DNA of 64,000 nt from Trichomonas vaginalis G3 (GCF_026262505.1 NC_067204.1:14340522-14404521); one strand, 5' to 3'; positions 10,388 through 20,612 are shown, numbered from the stretch's first letter. Notes: a model not told the origin generated them from the letters alone. Made by a program: numbers and translations.

Positions 10388-10926
10388 TAAAATTTTTAAG
10401 GGTTCTAACCGACCACTTAGAGACACTCTTTCGACCGAAGTGATTAATGTTATTCCTTGCACCCATACACAATCATGCCATAGATATGTAAATTTCAAAT
10501 AAAAAGCTTATCTTGCCTAATAAAAAAGAATGAAAAAAAAATATATTAAGAAAAATGTAAAATTTATTAAGCTAATATTCATGATATTATCTGTAAATTC
10601 TAGGTGAATGAGGAATTAAACTGATTACTTCAGTAATTTTTTTTTTGTATCGAAATATGACAAATAAAACAATTCTGCACATGGGTGAATTCAAACGCCA
10701 ATTAAGAAAATGAAAAGGTTTCTTATTTCTACATTCTGTCTGAATAATTTATTCGCAATAAATTATTAACTCATTCGCGAAAAAAAAACTATCCTATGAT
10801 TCATTTATCACTTGTATGAATCTAATGGAAACATCAGATAGGCATGAAATTAAGCATTCCTATACCGTTCCCTCGTTCAGTAAAAATAAAATAAAAAAAT
10901 ACAATTAAGAAGTTAACATGATTTTA
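10388..10926. other. AT-rich spacer upstream of the ankyrin gene
   Basis: The first 110 bases are open in frame with the ankyrin gene but lack family similarity. The rest is AT-rich with homopolymer tracts. I see no further gene. Confidence 0.5.
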
Positions 10927-11025
10927 TTAATACATAATGTCTGATGGACGTTGAGACTTTGGAACAATTTGTTTCATAGAATGTTCAAGACAAGCGAATC
11001 TTACAGAGGAATCAATCTGAGACAT
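10927..11025 (-). CDS. Possible micro-gene, 32 residues
   Basis: A short frame reads MSQIDSSVRFACLEHSMKQ followed by IVPKSQRPSDIMY. I do not recognise it. Support comes from context. A perfect initiator TCATTA lies on the same strand with its A at 11042, giving a 16-base leader. The codons are GC-richer than the flanks. The stop runs into TAATAAA, a good trichomonad polyadenylation signal. It could be a genuine small protein, the remaining tail of a decayed gene, or chance. Confidence 0.4.
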   Translation of the reverse strand: MSQIDSSVRFACLEHSMKQIVPKSQRPSDIMY

Positions 11026-11038
11026 CTTCTTATCTTAA

Positions 11039-11044
11039 TAATGA
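11039..11044 (-). promoter_or_regulatory. Initiator upstream of the 32-residue frame
   Basis: On the minus strand this reads TCATTA, a perfect match to TCA(+1)(C/T)T(A/T). It lies 16 bases from the ATG at 11025, the spacing usual for trichomonad genes. Confidence 0.45.
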
Positions 11045-11107
11045 ATTAAATTATGATTTATGAACACACATTAATGAAAATATCATTGTTAATCAAAGTG
11101 ATTATTC

Positions 11108-12451
11108 CTATTCTAGACTGTCTACTGCAGCAAAAATAATATCTAATGAATTTTGGTATTCTTCATCGAAATCTCTCTCTTCAAGATTGTCAATAGAATC
11201 AGAGAGACTTTCTTTTAGAAAGTTAAGAAATTCAACTCTTTCTTCCCCTTTAAATATGCTAATTATCTTTGGAAGACAAAGGACACCAGACCAAACTATT
11301 CTCTCCTCATTTCCTGCAATAAGTTCAAGAAGAATCTCCAATATATCATTTTCTTTCAGTAATGATGAATCAGAAATGTAATCAACAAGATGTATAAGTA
11401 ATAAACCAATTTCTTTTCTAACATTGAAACAAGAGTTATGAAATAGCATGCAAATCCTTACAAGCGCTTCGTTATTCAGTAATTGGCCTCGAAACTGCTC
11501 GTTTTCAAGTAAGTTACTCATCATCCATATCAAATCAGCTGTAAGATCAGCAGAATTAAAATGATCAATAATATCAAATATTAACTCAAGAGAAACATCA
11601 GTAAATATCTGGATTTTGGCTAAATATCCGATAATCTTGGCTGCCAAATCAACAAATCTACGACGTTCAGATCCAAGAAGCAAAACTATTGAATTGGGTA
11701 CGTCTAATTCAATAATTTGTTGACATGATAACAGTTTTGTAATTATTGCAATGGAAATTATTTGAAGGAATGTTGAAACAGTCTTATGGTAGTTATGTTC
11801 ATCATGTAACATAGGAAGATATCGCCCAATATATTGAAATATCAAATTTGAAAAGCTTTCATCTTTTTTCCTGGAGAGTAAGTATATCATGCATCCATTA
11901 AACTGATATGATGGCATATCATTAATGTTTTCTGTTAAGTGAAGTAAATATTCGAGATTAATTTCATCAATTGCGATATTTGTTGTATTTTTGTTTTCAT
12001 AAAATTGGTATATTAAGTCAAACATGGCAGGGGCTTTACTTATTAATTGCAACTCGTCTATTTTTAATTTTAATATTTGTAAAAAATCCGAAAAGTATGG
12101 AATTATTTGTTCTTGTGGCAATATTTCAACAAATAAGTAGAAAATCTGCGTAGAAATTACTATGACTTTATGATTTATAGTCGAATTGATGATGTTAATT
12201 ATTAGTTCTATTCTATCTGATTGGATATCAAGAAATTCTTCTGCTTTTGAGTAGCTATAAAGGTATTTCTGTAAAGTAATAAGCATAAAATAAATAATTT
12301 CTTTATGATTATTTTGAAAAGCAGAGAGAATCTGATCAAATTCAGCATTAATGTCTTCCAAACTTGCTAAATCATCACTACTGTCTGTCTCTTCTTCCTC
12401 AAATTTAGCTTTAGATTTTGATGAATCTTCTCCATCTTTGTATTCATCCAT
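11108..12451 (-). CDS. Armadillo/HEAT-like helical repeat protein
   Basis: The 447-residue protein opens with an acidic, Ser-rich N-terminus (about residues 1-40, with EEEE and DSSDD), then all-helical repeats to the end. Leu/Ile-rich helices are broken by short polar turns, as in armadillo/importin-alpha-like folds. Such proteins act as protein-binding scaffolds; the partner here cannot be told. I chose the ATG at 12451 because the open frame from 12478 begins with GTG. It is divergent from SPAG6, which starts 190 bases away on the other strand, so the two may share an upstream region. No enzyme motif or membrane span is seen. Single-repeat signatures are too degenerate to assign a subfamily. 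Confidence 0.75.
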   Translation of the reverse strand: MDEYKDGEDSSKSKAKFEEEETDSSDDLASLEDINAEFDQILSAFQNNHKEIIYFMLITLQKYLYSYSKAEEFLDIQSDRIELIINIINSTINHKVIVISTQIFYLFVEILPQEQIIPYFSDFLQILKLKIDELQLISKAPAMFDLIYQFYENKNTTNIAIDEINLEYLLHLTENINDMPSYQFNGCMIYLLSRKKDESFSNLIFQYIGRYLPMLHDEHNYHKTVSTFLQIISIAIITKLLSCQQIIELDVPNSIVLLLGSERRRFVDLAAKIIGYLAKIQIFTDVSLELIFDIIDHFNSADLTADLIWMMSNLLENEQFRGQLLNNEALVRICMLFHNSCFNVRKEIGLLLIHLVDYISDSSLLKENDILEILLELIAGNEERIVWSGVLCLPKIISIFKGEERVEFLNFLKESLSDSIDNLEERDFDEEYQNSLDIIFAAVDSLE

Positions 12452-12640
12452 ATGATAAACCAAAGTGTAAATTAACACATATAATAGATAGTTCTATGAA
12501 ATAATGATATTTATTATAATAATTTATTAATTATCCGTATAATATGGTAATAATTGAGAAGATTTGATAACTTACAGGGAAAAATTAATAAACAACATAA
12601 ATAGGGGGAATACGATAGAAAACGTTTTTTTCAGCAAAAA

Positions 12641-14158
12641 ATGAGTAAACAACTCATTAGAGATTTCGATGCCTATAAGAAAGCCAGGCATGATTTCGTA
12701 TCTATGGTATCTGAAGCAGCAATGAAACCAGATAATATCAATACTTTAATTGAATTAAATGTTTTATCACTATTAAGACCATTATTACTTGATAACGTTC
12801 CAAGTATTCAACAAATGTCTGCTCTTGCTATTAGCCGTCTTGCCAATGTAAGTGAAAAGAACTCAGAGAAGATTATTACTACCGGAATGCTCCCAGAAAT
12901 TGTCAATGGCTTAAATTCTAAGGATGAACGCTACCAGAAGAACTTATGCCAAGTCATTCGTTCTGTTTCCAAGCACTCCCAAAAGCTCGCTACAAAAGTT
13001 GTTGCAGGAGGCTGCTTGAAACCACTTGTTGAATGTCTCAAGTCAGAATCTAACGTAGTTTGCGAGGCTGCATCATCATCAATCAAAGCAATTGCAGCAC
13101 ATGATAGTAATCTCGCTCAGGAAGTCGTTGAAGCAGGCGCTCTTGCTCCTCTCATCAAATCCATCAATCGCGCAGAGAATACACTTCGTCGCACATCAAT
13201 TTCTGCTATTGGCTCAATCTCTCGACATACTCCACAGCTTGCTCAAGCCTGTATTGAAGCCAAAGCAATTCCAACAATCGCATCTCTCCTTTCTACAACA
13301 AATGACTCCAAATTAAAGACACAAGCATGCTTAGCACTCGCAAATATCGCCACACATTCCGTAGATACAGCCGAACTTGTTGTAGAAGAAAAGATTTTCC
13401 CATCAGCTTTGACATGCTTCACAGATGCCGATGCAGACCTCAGAGTAGCCGCTGCTAAGCTCGTTCTTGAGATTGTCAAGCACACACAAGAACTTGCTCA
13501 AGGTGTTGTCGGTTTCGGAGGTTGCCAATCCCTTGTTGAATACATCAGGTCATCAAAGACAGACATGATTCCAGCCGTCAAAGCTGTTGGTGCCATTGCT
13601 TCATTCTCACCATCCCTTGCTTTATCTCTACTTGAAGCAGGTGCAGGACGTGCTTGCCTTGGTGTTTTCGTTTCCTCAAAGAGTGCAGAGTGCAAAGCAG
13701 TTGCAGCAAGAACAGTTGGAATGCTTGGCAAACACAATGCACAAACATCACTCAAGATCTCATCAATGAATGCTCTTTCTTTGCTCTTCCAAGCGATGAA
13801 TGATCCTGATGGCGATGAAGAACTCAGAGCTGCAGTGAAGGAAGCAATGGTTGACATCATTAAGAACTGCGAAGATATTACTGCACTCGAACCACTCATT
13901 ACTACATCAGAAGGTGAAATTTTGTGCCACGTTCTCGAAAGAATTTCAAATCTTCTCTCGAAGAATCCAAAGGTAAGAGCTCCATTTGTATCTTCTGGAG
14001 GATTCCGATCTGTACAATTGTTACAAGCTGACAATGATCCAAACTTGAAGAAGTTGATTGATGCAATTAATGATTGCTATCCAGATCAAGCTGTTAGATT
14101 CTATTCGCCTAATTACGTTGAAGAACTTAACAAAGAAGTTGATGCACACAAGATCTAA
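12641..14158 (+). CDS. SPAG6: SPAG6/PF16, axonemal central-pair armadillo protein
   Basis: The 505-residue protein is almost the size of human SPAG6 (509) and matches its pattern throughout: about eight armadillo repeats of around 42 residues from residue 40 to 420, with repeated phrases such as HSQKLAQxVVxAGxLxPLV and SISRHTPQLAQACIEAKAI. The family ending near VRFYSPNYVEELNKEV corresponds to the YYSPGY tail of SPAG6. PF16/SPAG6 sits on the C1 microtubule of the flagellar central apparatus and is needed for normal beating, so it fits a motile flagellate. The start ATG follows a short T- and A-rich leader; I see no perfect initiator within 30 bases. The gene is intact, and codon use is that of a well-expressed gene. 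Confidence 0.93.
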   Translation: MSKQLIRDFDAYKKARHDFVSMVSEAAMKPDNINTLIELNVLSLLRPLLLDNVPSIQQMSALAISRLANVSEKNSEKIITTGMLPEIVNGLNSKDERYQKNLCQVIRSVSKHSQKLATKVVAGGCLKPLVECLKSESNVVCEAASSSIKAIAAHDSNLAQEVVEAGALAPLIKSINRAENTLRRTSISAIGSISRHTPQLAQACIEAKAIPTIASLLSTTNDSKLKTQACLALANIATHSVDTAELVVEEKIFPSALTCFTDADADLRVAAAKLVLEIVKHTQELAQGVVGFGGCQSLVEYIRSSKTDMIPAVKAVGAIASFSPSLALSLLEAGAGRACLGVFVSSKSAECKAVAARTVGMLGKHNAQTSLKISSMNALSLLFQAMNDPDGDEELRAAVKEAMVDIIKNCEDITALEPLITTSEGEILCHVLERISNLLSKNPKVRAPFVSSGGFRSVQLLQADNDPNLKKLIDAINDCYPDQAVRFYSPNYVEELNKEVDAHKI

Positions 14159-14239
14159 GTTTCTTTTTTTATATTCCTTTATTTTTTCTCTTATTTATTG
14201 TATTTTAATAAATTTATTCCCTTTCGAAACTCAGAATGT

Positions 14240-15090
14240 GTATTTTTAAATTTATTATCCCTAGTAAAGTCAAACAAATATCTCATAAAGACGTTTCACA
14301 ATCTGCCTTATATCAATACAGAAATTCAATCGCATCATTTAGTTTCGAAGAAAATAGTGAAGTTTACAGTTTTGAATTCATGTTCTTTAGTGGAACATCA
14401 AAAACAAATCTCAGTAGTTGCACTAAACTTCCATATATAAATGAATTTACTTTCATATATTCTGCAAATTTAGAAACTCTTTAACTTCCACCCAACATTT
14501 CAGGAATAGGTCCTTCCTGCTTTGAAGAAAATTATAACCTAAAATCAGTAATTTTACCAGAAAATGAAACAGAAGTCGGAGTGGCAGCATTCATTTCATG
14601 TGTAAATTTAGATATATATTGGAAACTCAGCGTTTTCAGGTTGCAATATATTAACAAACATCATGATTCCCATAATAATAAGCTACATCAGCTCTAATGC
14701 ATTTTCATCTTGCACATCATTAATAAATATCACAAATACCAATTCCATTTTCACACTCTTTTAATGGAATTGCAACTCCAAAAAATATCTCTATTCCACG
14801 AACTTTTATTGTTAAATCTAATTTTTCATTTATATGTTACACATCGAACAATTTTAACATATTCATCTAAAGAATTTTTTTTGGTGGAAAATCTGTTTAC
14901 GTTCACTATGATAATAAAACAGGTATTTCCGATCTCACAACGATTGATGTTCTTCAATACATTACTATTGAAAACATCACTATTCCTCATATTCCTAAAA
15001 CTGCAAATGACTTTATACTTCATCGACCTAATTCCGTATTCCTCTCTAATATGGTGATTAACCTTTGCTCACGCCCAGTAATTGAATAAA
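14240..15090 (+). pseudogene. BspA-like leucine-rich-repeat surface protein relic
   Basis: Translation in shifting frames recovers fragments typical of Trichomonas BspA-like proteins (TpLRR repeats). Examples are SFEENSEVYSFEFMFFSGTS near 14345, SGIGPSCFEENYNLKSVILP near 14500, SAFSGCNILTNIMIP near 14628 and SSNAFSSCTSLINI near 14690. A C-terminal-like fragment (KTGISDLTTIDVLQYI) lies near 14915. No start or continuous frame remains, and the fragments are separated by several frameshifts and stops. Intact members are cell-surface proteins thought to bind host or bacterial surfaces. This copy sits just downstream of SPAG6 and is a decayed relic. Confidence 0.75.
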
Positions 15091-15493
15091 ACTAATATTA
15101 TATTTCATACTTTTTCACATCATTTTTTAAGGGCATAGTTACGCCCATCCGACATTGATTCAAATTTCTGACAAGAATCATTAAAAAAAATTTAAGGTCA
15201 GGTAACCCAGTCATAAGTGTATCCTTAATATATTTTAAAATTATACTAGCCTGCAAATGAGGTATTAGATTTCCGAGCTGAAATTGGCTCACTTTTTGAG
15301 TTAATTTTATGAGAAAAATTGTTTAAAAAATTAAAGAGTGTTAACAGGTTAAGAACAAATTCGGATCTAATACCGCAAAAGTGACACGAGTAGTTCAAAA
15401 AAATTAATTGATATTTTTTATATTTTTTTATCTATACATCACTTATATTATTACTATTATTATTTTTTGTTTCTCACAATAAAAAAATTTCAA
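15091..15493. other. Spacer upstream of the Rab gene, with a possible initiator
   Basis: No gene is seen. TCACTT at 15439-15444 matches the initiator consensus and would give a 53-base leader for the Rab gene, longer than usual. T-rich DNA fills the last 60 bases. Confidence 0.45.
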
Positions 15494-16087
15494 ATGTCGA
15501 ACCCGGAACGCGTTGCTCTCAAGATCGTAGTTCTTGGCAACTCAGGAGCAGGCAAAACATCTCTGGTAAATAGATGGATTACAGGCTCACACAATAAATC
15601 AATTACACCGACAGTTGGCGCAAATCATCAGAAAAAGACAATCGAAATCGAAAAGAAAAATGTTGACCTTTTTATTTGGGATACAGCCGGCCAAGAGCAA
15701 TTCCAAGCCCTTACTCCCCTTTACACACGTTCTGCTGCTTGCGCCATCATTTGTGCATCAATTACAGATAATGACTCGTTCGAGTCCTTAGACTTATGGA
15801 AAGAATTAGTCAATAATTCCTGTGAAACACCGCCTCCAACAATCTTAGCTGTTAATAAAATAGACTTGGCGAGTGAAAAAACACTTTCAAATGAGGCTAT
15901 TGAAGACAAGTTTTCCAACCAATTTGACGGATTATTCTTCACATCATCTATCACAGGCGAAGGTGTTGAAGAAATGTTTGTTCAAGCTGGTAAATTAGGA
16001 ATGAATTACACAAACCAAGTTACCGATAACGATGCTAAGGGATTACAAGATTTATCTACTTCCAATAAGAAATCTCGTTGTTGCTAA
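15494..16087 (+). CDS. Rab-family small GTPase
   Basis: The 197-residue protein has a Ras-like G domain with the P-loop GNSGAGKTS (15-23), a switch I region containing TPTVGA, switch II WDTAGQEQF, and the NKID guanine-recognition motif. It ends in Cys-Cys, the double geranylgeranylation signal of Rabs, so it should cycle between cytosol and membranes and direct vesicle traffic. The G5 motif, normally SAK, reads SSI here (FTSSITGEG), a deviation that may weaken nucleotide contacts. I chose the ATG at 15494 because the open frame from 15467 starts with TTG and only adds nine residues foreign to the family. The Rab subtype cannot be fixed by eye. The gene is intact with no introns. Confidence 0.9.
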   Translation: MSNPERVALKIVVLGNSGAGKTSLVNRWITGSHNKSITPTVGANHQKKTIEIEKKNVDLFIWDTAGQEQFQALTPLYTRSAACAIICASITDNDSFESLDLWKELVNNSCETPPPTILAVNKIDLASEKTLSNEAIEDKFSNQFDGLFFTSSITGEGVEEMFVQAGKLGMNYTNQVTDNDAKGLQDLSTSNKKSRCC

Positions 16088-16543
16088 TTTTCTATCCTAA
16101 TTTTGTGATTTAATTATAATTTGTCTTAATAAACCTATACTGGTCATACAAGATTGTTTTTATATATATTTTCTAAAATGAAATTTCCCATTAGCTTTTA
16201 ATATAATGTTGCGTGAATTTCATTCGATTTTTATTTCTTTTGATTTTTATGCATAAACAGCAACATTATCATCAGATATAATCGTTTTATCAAATATTGT
16301 CCAATTTCTATGCAGATTCATTATTGAGATATATTTTTTTCATCTAATGACATGGATAAATTAAGTAAATATCAAACAAACGCTTTTCATTGAATAATAG
16401 TGGAAGGAAATCAGTTTAAAAATGATTAGAGAAAGGGAGAGATCTGTCGCCGTTTAAATCTAAAAGAAGAAAGAAAGGGAAAAAGAATCAAATTTCAAAA
16501 AAGTTAATAATTTATTATTTATATTGAAATAGGATTAAATTAT
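16088..16543. other. Spacer between convergent Rab and V-ATPase genes
   Basis: AT-rich sequence with poly(A)-signal-like TAATAAA shortly after the Rab stop. No gene is seen. Confidence 0.55.
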
Positions 16544-17068
16544 TTATTTGGTAGTATTTAATTGGGAAATATCGAGATAGCAAGCACGGCCGTCGGACTT
16601 GTTAGAAAGGATACAAGCAACAATGAAACCGTAAAGACCAAGAACTTCTCCGAAAATGAGAACGAGCATAGCACCCATAAGAAGTTGTGGCTTTTCGGCC
16701 ATAACACGAGAAGCAGCATCACCAGCAACACCAATGCACATACCAGAAGCAAGACCGCAAAGACCGACGGAGATACCAGCGGCAAGGTGAGCGTATGAAT
16801 CGAAAAGATGGAATTTCTCTGATGCAACCTTTGGGTTGATGATAACAGCTGCGACTAAGCCGTAGATACCGACAATACCAGCCATAACGACTGGAAGAAG
16901 GCCTTTGTAGATAAACTCTGGGTGAATTGCGCATGCAGCGAAAACACCGATAGCAGACTTAGCTGTGCCGTAGCCTGAGCCAATGCCTGTGAATGCAAGA
17001 GCAATACCAATACCAAGGTATGAGAAGAATGGAGCAACAGCTGGGCAGAGATATTCGAATGACGACAT
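16544..17068 (-). CDS. VMA3: V-type H+-ATPase proteolipid c subunit
   Basis: The 174-residue protein has four membrane helices in a tandem hairpin arrangement: about 14-36, 56-78, 94-116 and 131-153. The glycine-rich helices (GSGYGTAKSAIGV and ASGMCIGVAGDAASRV) and the proton-carrying Glu141 in LVLIFGEVLGLYGFIVA are all in place. c subunits form the rotating membrane ring of the vacuolar proton pump that acidifies lysosome-like compartments. An approximately 18-residue hydrophilic C-terminal tail makes it slightly longer than the usual 155-165. Codons are strongly biased, as in a highly expressed gene. An initiator lies eight bases upstream of the ATG, and the stop reads TAAA, overlapping the likely polyadenylation signal. 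Frames in other phases are shadows. Confidence 0.95.
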   Translation of the reverse strand: MSSFEYLCPAVAPFFSYLGIGIALAFTGIGSGYGTAKSAIGVFAACAIHPEFIYKGLLPVVMAGIVGIYGLVAAVIINPKVASEKFHLFDSYAHLAAGISVGLCGLASGMCIGVAGDAASRVMAEKPQLLMGAMLVLIFGEVLGLYGFIVACILSNKSDGRACYLDISQLNTTK

Positions 17069-17072
17069 ACGA

Positions 17073-17078
17073 AAATGA
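17073..17078 (-). promoter_or_regulatory. Initiator of the V-ATPase c gene
   Basis: On the minus strand this reads TCATTT with the A at 17076, so the leader is only 8 bases. This is textbook spacing for Trichomonas and supports both the start codon and the organism assignment. Confidence 0.7.
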
Positions 17079-18640
17079 CTATAAAGTTTACAAATCGTGT
17101 AGCCGATCGAATTGCGGTTTTATTTAATATTTGAACTAGTGTGTTCGGATGCCTAGCCGCAGTGTGATCGTTCTTGATTCTGAGTTGATTTTTTAAAATA
17201 ACCATATGATACGCCTATAAATATGAATACTTTGGATAACTGTTGTTTGATAATTTACCCTATATTTCCAACTCTTGGAAAATTTTCATGACCCCCTACC
17301 CAGGGTCCTAAAATGGGTATTTTCCTCACACAGACACCGTGGTTTTTTGAGCCAGGAAATAAATAGCGCAGACAGTTTCTACATATAGAGACATGCTTAT
17401 ACTTAGAGTTTGACGAGAATCTAAAGTGATTTTTTTCTGCATCGCGAAATCTAATGCAATCTCAAAATCATGAAGAAACTGCGAATCGGAGCGCAATTTT
17501 TTAATATGTTAATATATAAAGGTACCCCTACTACTGCAAATGCTTCAAATGAAAATCTAAGAAATCAGATTAATTTGATCACATTAGTATAGTATTGGTC
17601 AAACCAAAAACTCATATGTTGATATATAGCCTATAGATATTCATATTATCTACTTTTCATTGAATTACATAAGATTTAATAATCTCATAAATATTCTTTT
17701 TAATTTTCCGAATTCCGTGTGCATTTAGATTGCCTATACCCGTATATAATAATTCTAGAATGGTTTGGTTAGATATTAAGTTTTTTAGATTAATATTTTA
17801 ACATTTTGATAAAACAAGCATTTGTTCCATTTTAGAATCGCCATTGAACTCTGGTTTGACTAACATGATGTTGTCTGATCAAATAAATTCTAACTTCATG
17901 AGATAAATTTTGAAATTAGAAAATGCGATATCTGACTCAAATATTTATCTGAACACATTTAACATTCAATGATAAACTAAAGTACTATACAGCAGATTCG
18001 ATTTGGCTTATATTTTATATAATCAACAAATAATCCTATAAAATTGTGCTATTCACGTTGCTCAAAGATGTATTGAACATTCCCTACTTGTGTATTGATA
18101 AAATTAGATATAGATTCTAATGTAAATCGATATTTTGAAAATTCATATATATTTTGTCTTGGTTTGGCATTTGATCGTGTTGAAACCGGAATTGCAATAT
18201 ATATCATCTAAATATATAACTATCAAAATATGAGCTATAGATTTTTAAATTATTCTCCTGAATATGAGTGACTAACATAATTATATTGAATTGAGTAGTA
18301 AGAATCAAATATTAGAATCTGACGATAATTTATTATAACTTTATATAGGAACAAGATTATAAATGATGATGAAAATAAAGATTAAATTTAAATCTGAAAA
18401 TTTGAAAACATTAAGTGTATATGATAGCATTACAAAATTAAATTTTATGTGGAAGAGGAAATAGAGGAATTAGAAGTATTATGAGAAAATAATAAGATAT
18501 AAAAACAAGATTCTATTAAATGAGTTAATTTATAGAAAGGAATAACAGTGTGAATGTAGTAAATGAATGTTTTCATGATGTATTATTGAAATCTTAAGTT
18601 TTGTTAAGAAGATAATAAGGGAATCAAATTTTGTATTAGG
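17079..18640. other. Gene-free AT-rich stretch
   Basis: This lies upstream of the V-ATPase gene and left of the fold-back element. The section 17270-17500 is less AT-rich, but I can fold no convincing RNA and see no protein frame. The remainder is low-complexity AT. Confidence 0.55.
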
Positions 18641-18644
18641 AAGT

Positions 18645-19288
18645 TTGACCGACAAGAGTGTATTGTGCACTCTTGTCGGTCTGCATGTCTCATTCCGGGA
18701 GACATTGTCACTGCATGTCTCCCAGAATGAGACAATCTTCGCAATCAAACTGCAAAGTTTGACCGACAAGAGTGTATTGTGCACTCTTGTCGGTCTGCAT
18801 GTCTCATTCCGGGAGACATTGTCACTGCATGTCTCCCAGAATGAGACAATCTTCCGCATTCATAACTTGAATGCGGAAGTTTGACCGACAAGAGTGCACA
18901 ATACACTCTTGTCGATCTAAATGTATCTTACAATCAAAGACACTTTCATACAATCTTTTCGAAGTTAAAAAAAAATTTAATTATTTCTTTCTTTTGTTTA
19001 TTAAATCGCCTTACTCACGTACTAATCTCTTTTAGAGACTCTATCGAGCTATCCCCACATATAAACCTGTGACAATAATACATATTTACTCTCTTCATAT
19101 TCTGATCTCATGACACATTATCGCAAAAACTATAATTATACAACACATCTCATAAAGTCTCATTTTAGCCCTATCTAAGCGTTCAAAACCTATTTTCCAC
19201 ACGTAATCTGATTCTTCTGGCTCCGCTGATTCGATTTCTGCTGTCAGATCGTGAAAATATGCATCACATAAAGAGATAAACACAACTC
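18645..19288 (+). repeat. Left arm of the fold-back element
   Basis: The outer 270 bases hold two full copies of the hairpin unit plus a third first-hairpin. The inner 370 bases are unique sequence mirrored in the right arm at near identity down to small length differences. The second-type hairpin appears twice: a full CTTCCGCATTC/GAATGCGGAAG stem near 18851 and a shortened, imperfect version near 18737. Confidence 0.85.
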
Positions 19289-19533
19289 AAAATTATTGCT
19301 TTTTTTTTCAAATTGTCTATTCATCCATCTTTACATATTTATTATCTCCTCCGTTTCCCCTCACAAATTCTTTTAATTTTCTGAATAATACGTATAATAA
19401 AATGAATATCTCAAAAACTAAAACACAAAATTAATGTTGGAAAATGACTAGATATAATCTGAACTTTTGAATTCATACATTTTTGGAAAAAATTGAATTT
19501 TCAAAAAAAAGAGCTTATTTAAGGAAAATATAT

Positions 19534-20200
19534 TAAGTTGTGCAATTTGCATTTATCTCTTTATGTGATGCATATTTTCACGATCTGACAGCAGAAATCG
19601 AATCAGCGGAGCCAGAAGAATCAGATTACGTGTGGAAAATAGGTTTTGAACGCTTAGATAGGGCTAAAATGAGACTTTATGAGATGTGTTGTATAATTAT
19701 AGTTTTTGCGATAATGTGTCATGAGATCAGAATATGAAGAGAGTAAATATGTATTATTGTCACAGGTTTATATGTGGGGATAGCTCGATAGAGTCTCTAA
19801 AAGAGATTAGTACGTGAGTAAGGCGATTTAATAAACAAAAGAAAGAAATAATTAATTTTTTTTTTAACTTCGAAAAGATTGTATGAAAGTGTCTTTGATT
19901 GTAAGATACATTTAGATCGACAAGAGTGTATTGTGCACTCTTGTCGGTCAAACTTCCGCATTCAAGTTATGAATGCGGAAAGTGTCTCATTTGGGAGACA
20001 TGCAGTGACAATGTCTCCCAGAATGAGACATGCAGACCGACAAGAGTGCACAATACACTCTTGTCGGTCAAACTTCCGCATTCAAGTTATGAATGCGGAA
20101 GATTGTCTCATTCTGGGAGACATGCAGTGACAATGTCTCCCGGAATGAGACATGCAGACCGACAAGAGTGCACAATACACTCTTGTCGGTCGAAGTTTTG
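19534..20200 (-). repeat. Right arm of the fold-back element
   Basis: This is the reverse complement of the left arm. It holds two complete hairpin units and a terminal copy of the first hairpin, followed by a second-type hairpin with different stem bases (TTTTGCAATC/GATTGCAAAA, near 20195-20222). Confidence 0.85.
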
Positions 20201-20401
20201 CAATCGCGTTGTGATTGCAAAAGATTGTGCTATTCCTGCATATTTTCTACGAGCCTGCTTCATAAAATTGAATCCTTCTATCCAAATTAAATGCGATTTC
20301 GCTAATCTTTCATCTAAAATCACTAATCAGAAGCATATTGCAAGTTAACTTGAACCGGCATGTTCCTCCTATCCTGTCTTTCAGTTCTTTCTATCAGCCA
20401 T

Positions 20402-20612
20402 GGTTCACAAGGAGGAGAGCTTTGCGCACAATCAGACATAAGATTGCGGCAGAGGAACCGGGAAGAGAGCAGCTTGAAGCGGTAAGATGTCGAATGCTGT
20501 CTCCCAGGTGTATCTGTCAGGCAAAGTTCACAAGGAGGAGAGCTTTGCGCACAATCAAACAGAAGATTGCGGCAGAGGAACCGGGAAGAGAGCAGCTTGA
20601 AGCGGTAAGCTG
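20402..20612. repeat. GC-rich 123-bp tandem repeat, about 1.7 copies
   Basis: A block of about 85 bases (beginning GTTCACAAGGAGGAGAGC) occurs at about 20403 and again 123 bases downstream, with only a few differences. It is far GC-richer than its surroundings. Frames are open on both strands (97 and 103 codons), so it may encode a 41-residue repeat, but high GC alone suppresses stop codons. No family is recognised. Confidence 0.7.

Larger units (their letters stand above)
18645..20200. mobile_element. Fold-back (long inverted repeat) element with modular hairpins
   Basis: Two inverted arms of about 650 bp flank a spacer of about 245 bp. The inner 410 bp of each arm are nearly identical. The outer parts are tandem arrays of a roughly 124-bp unit made of three hairpins. 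The first has a 14-bp stem with a 7-base loop (GACCGACAAGAGTG arms). The second is a variable stem with a 7-base loop. The third is a longer imperfect hairpin with TGTCTCATTC arms. The layout resembles fold-back transposons, whose long ends are made of short internal repeats. No transposase is present, so it would be non-autonomous. I cannot see a clear target-site duplication, because the arrays end raggedly. Each arm carries an open frame of about 62 codons (19095-19283 minus, 19540-19737 plus). Because the arms mirror each other, its duplication says nothing about coding. Confidence 0.7.
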
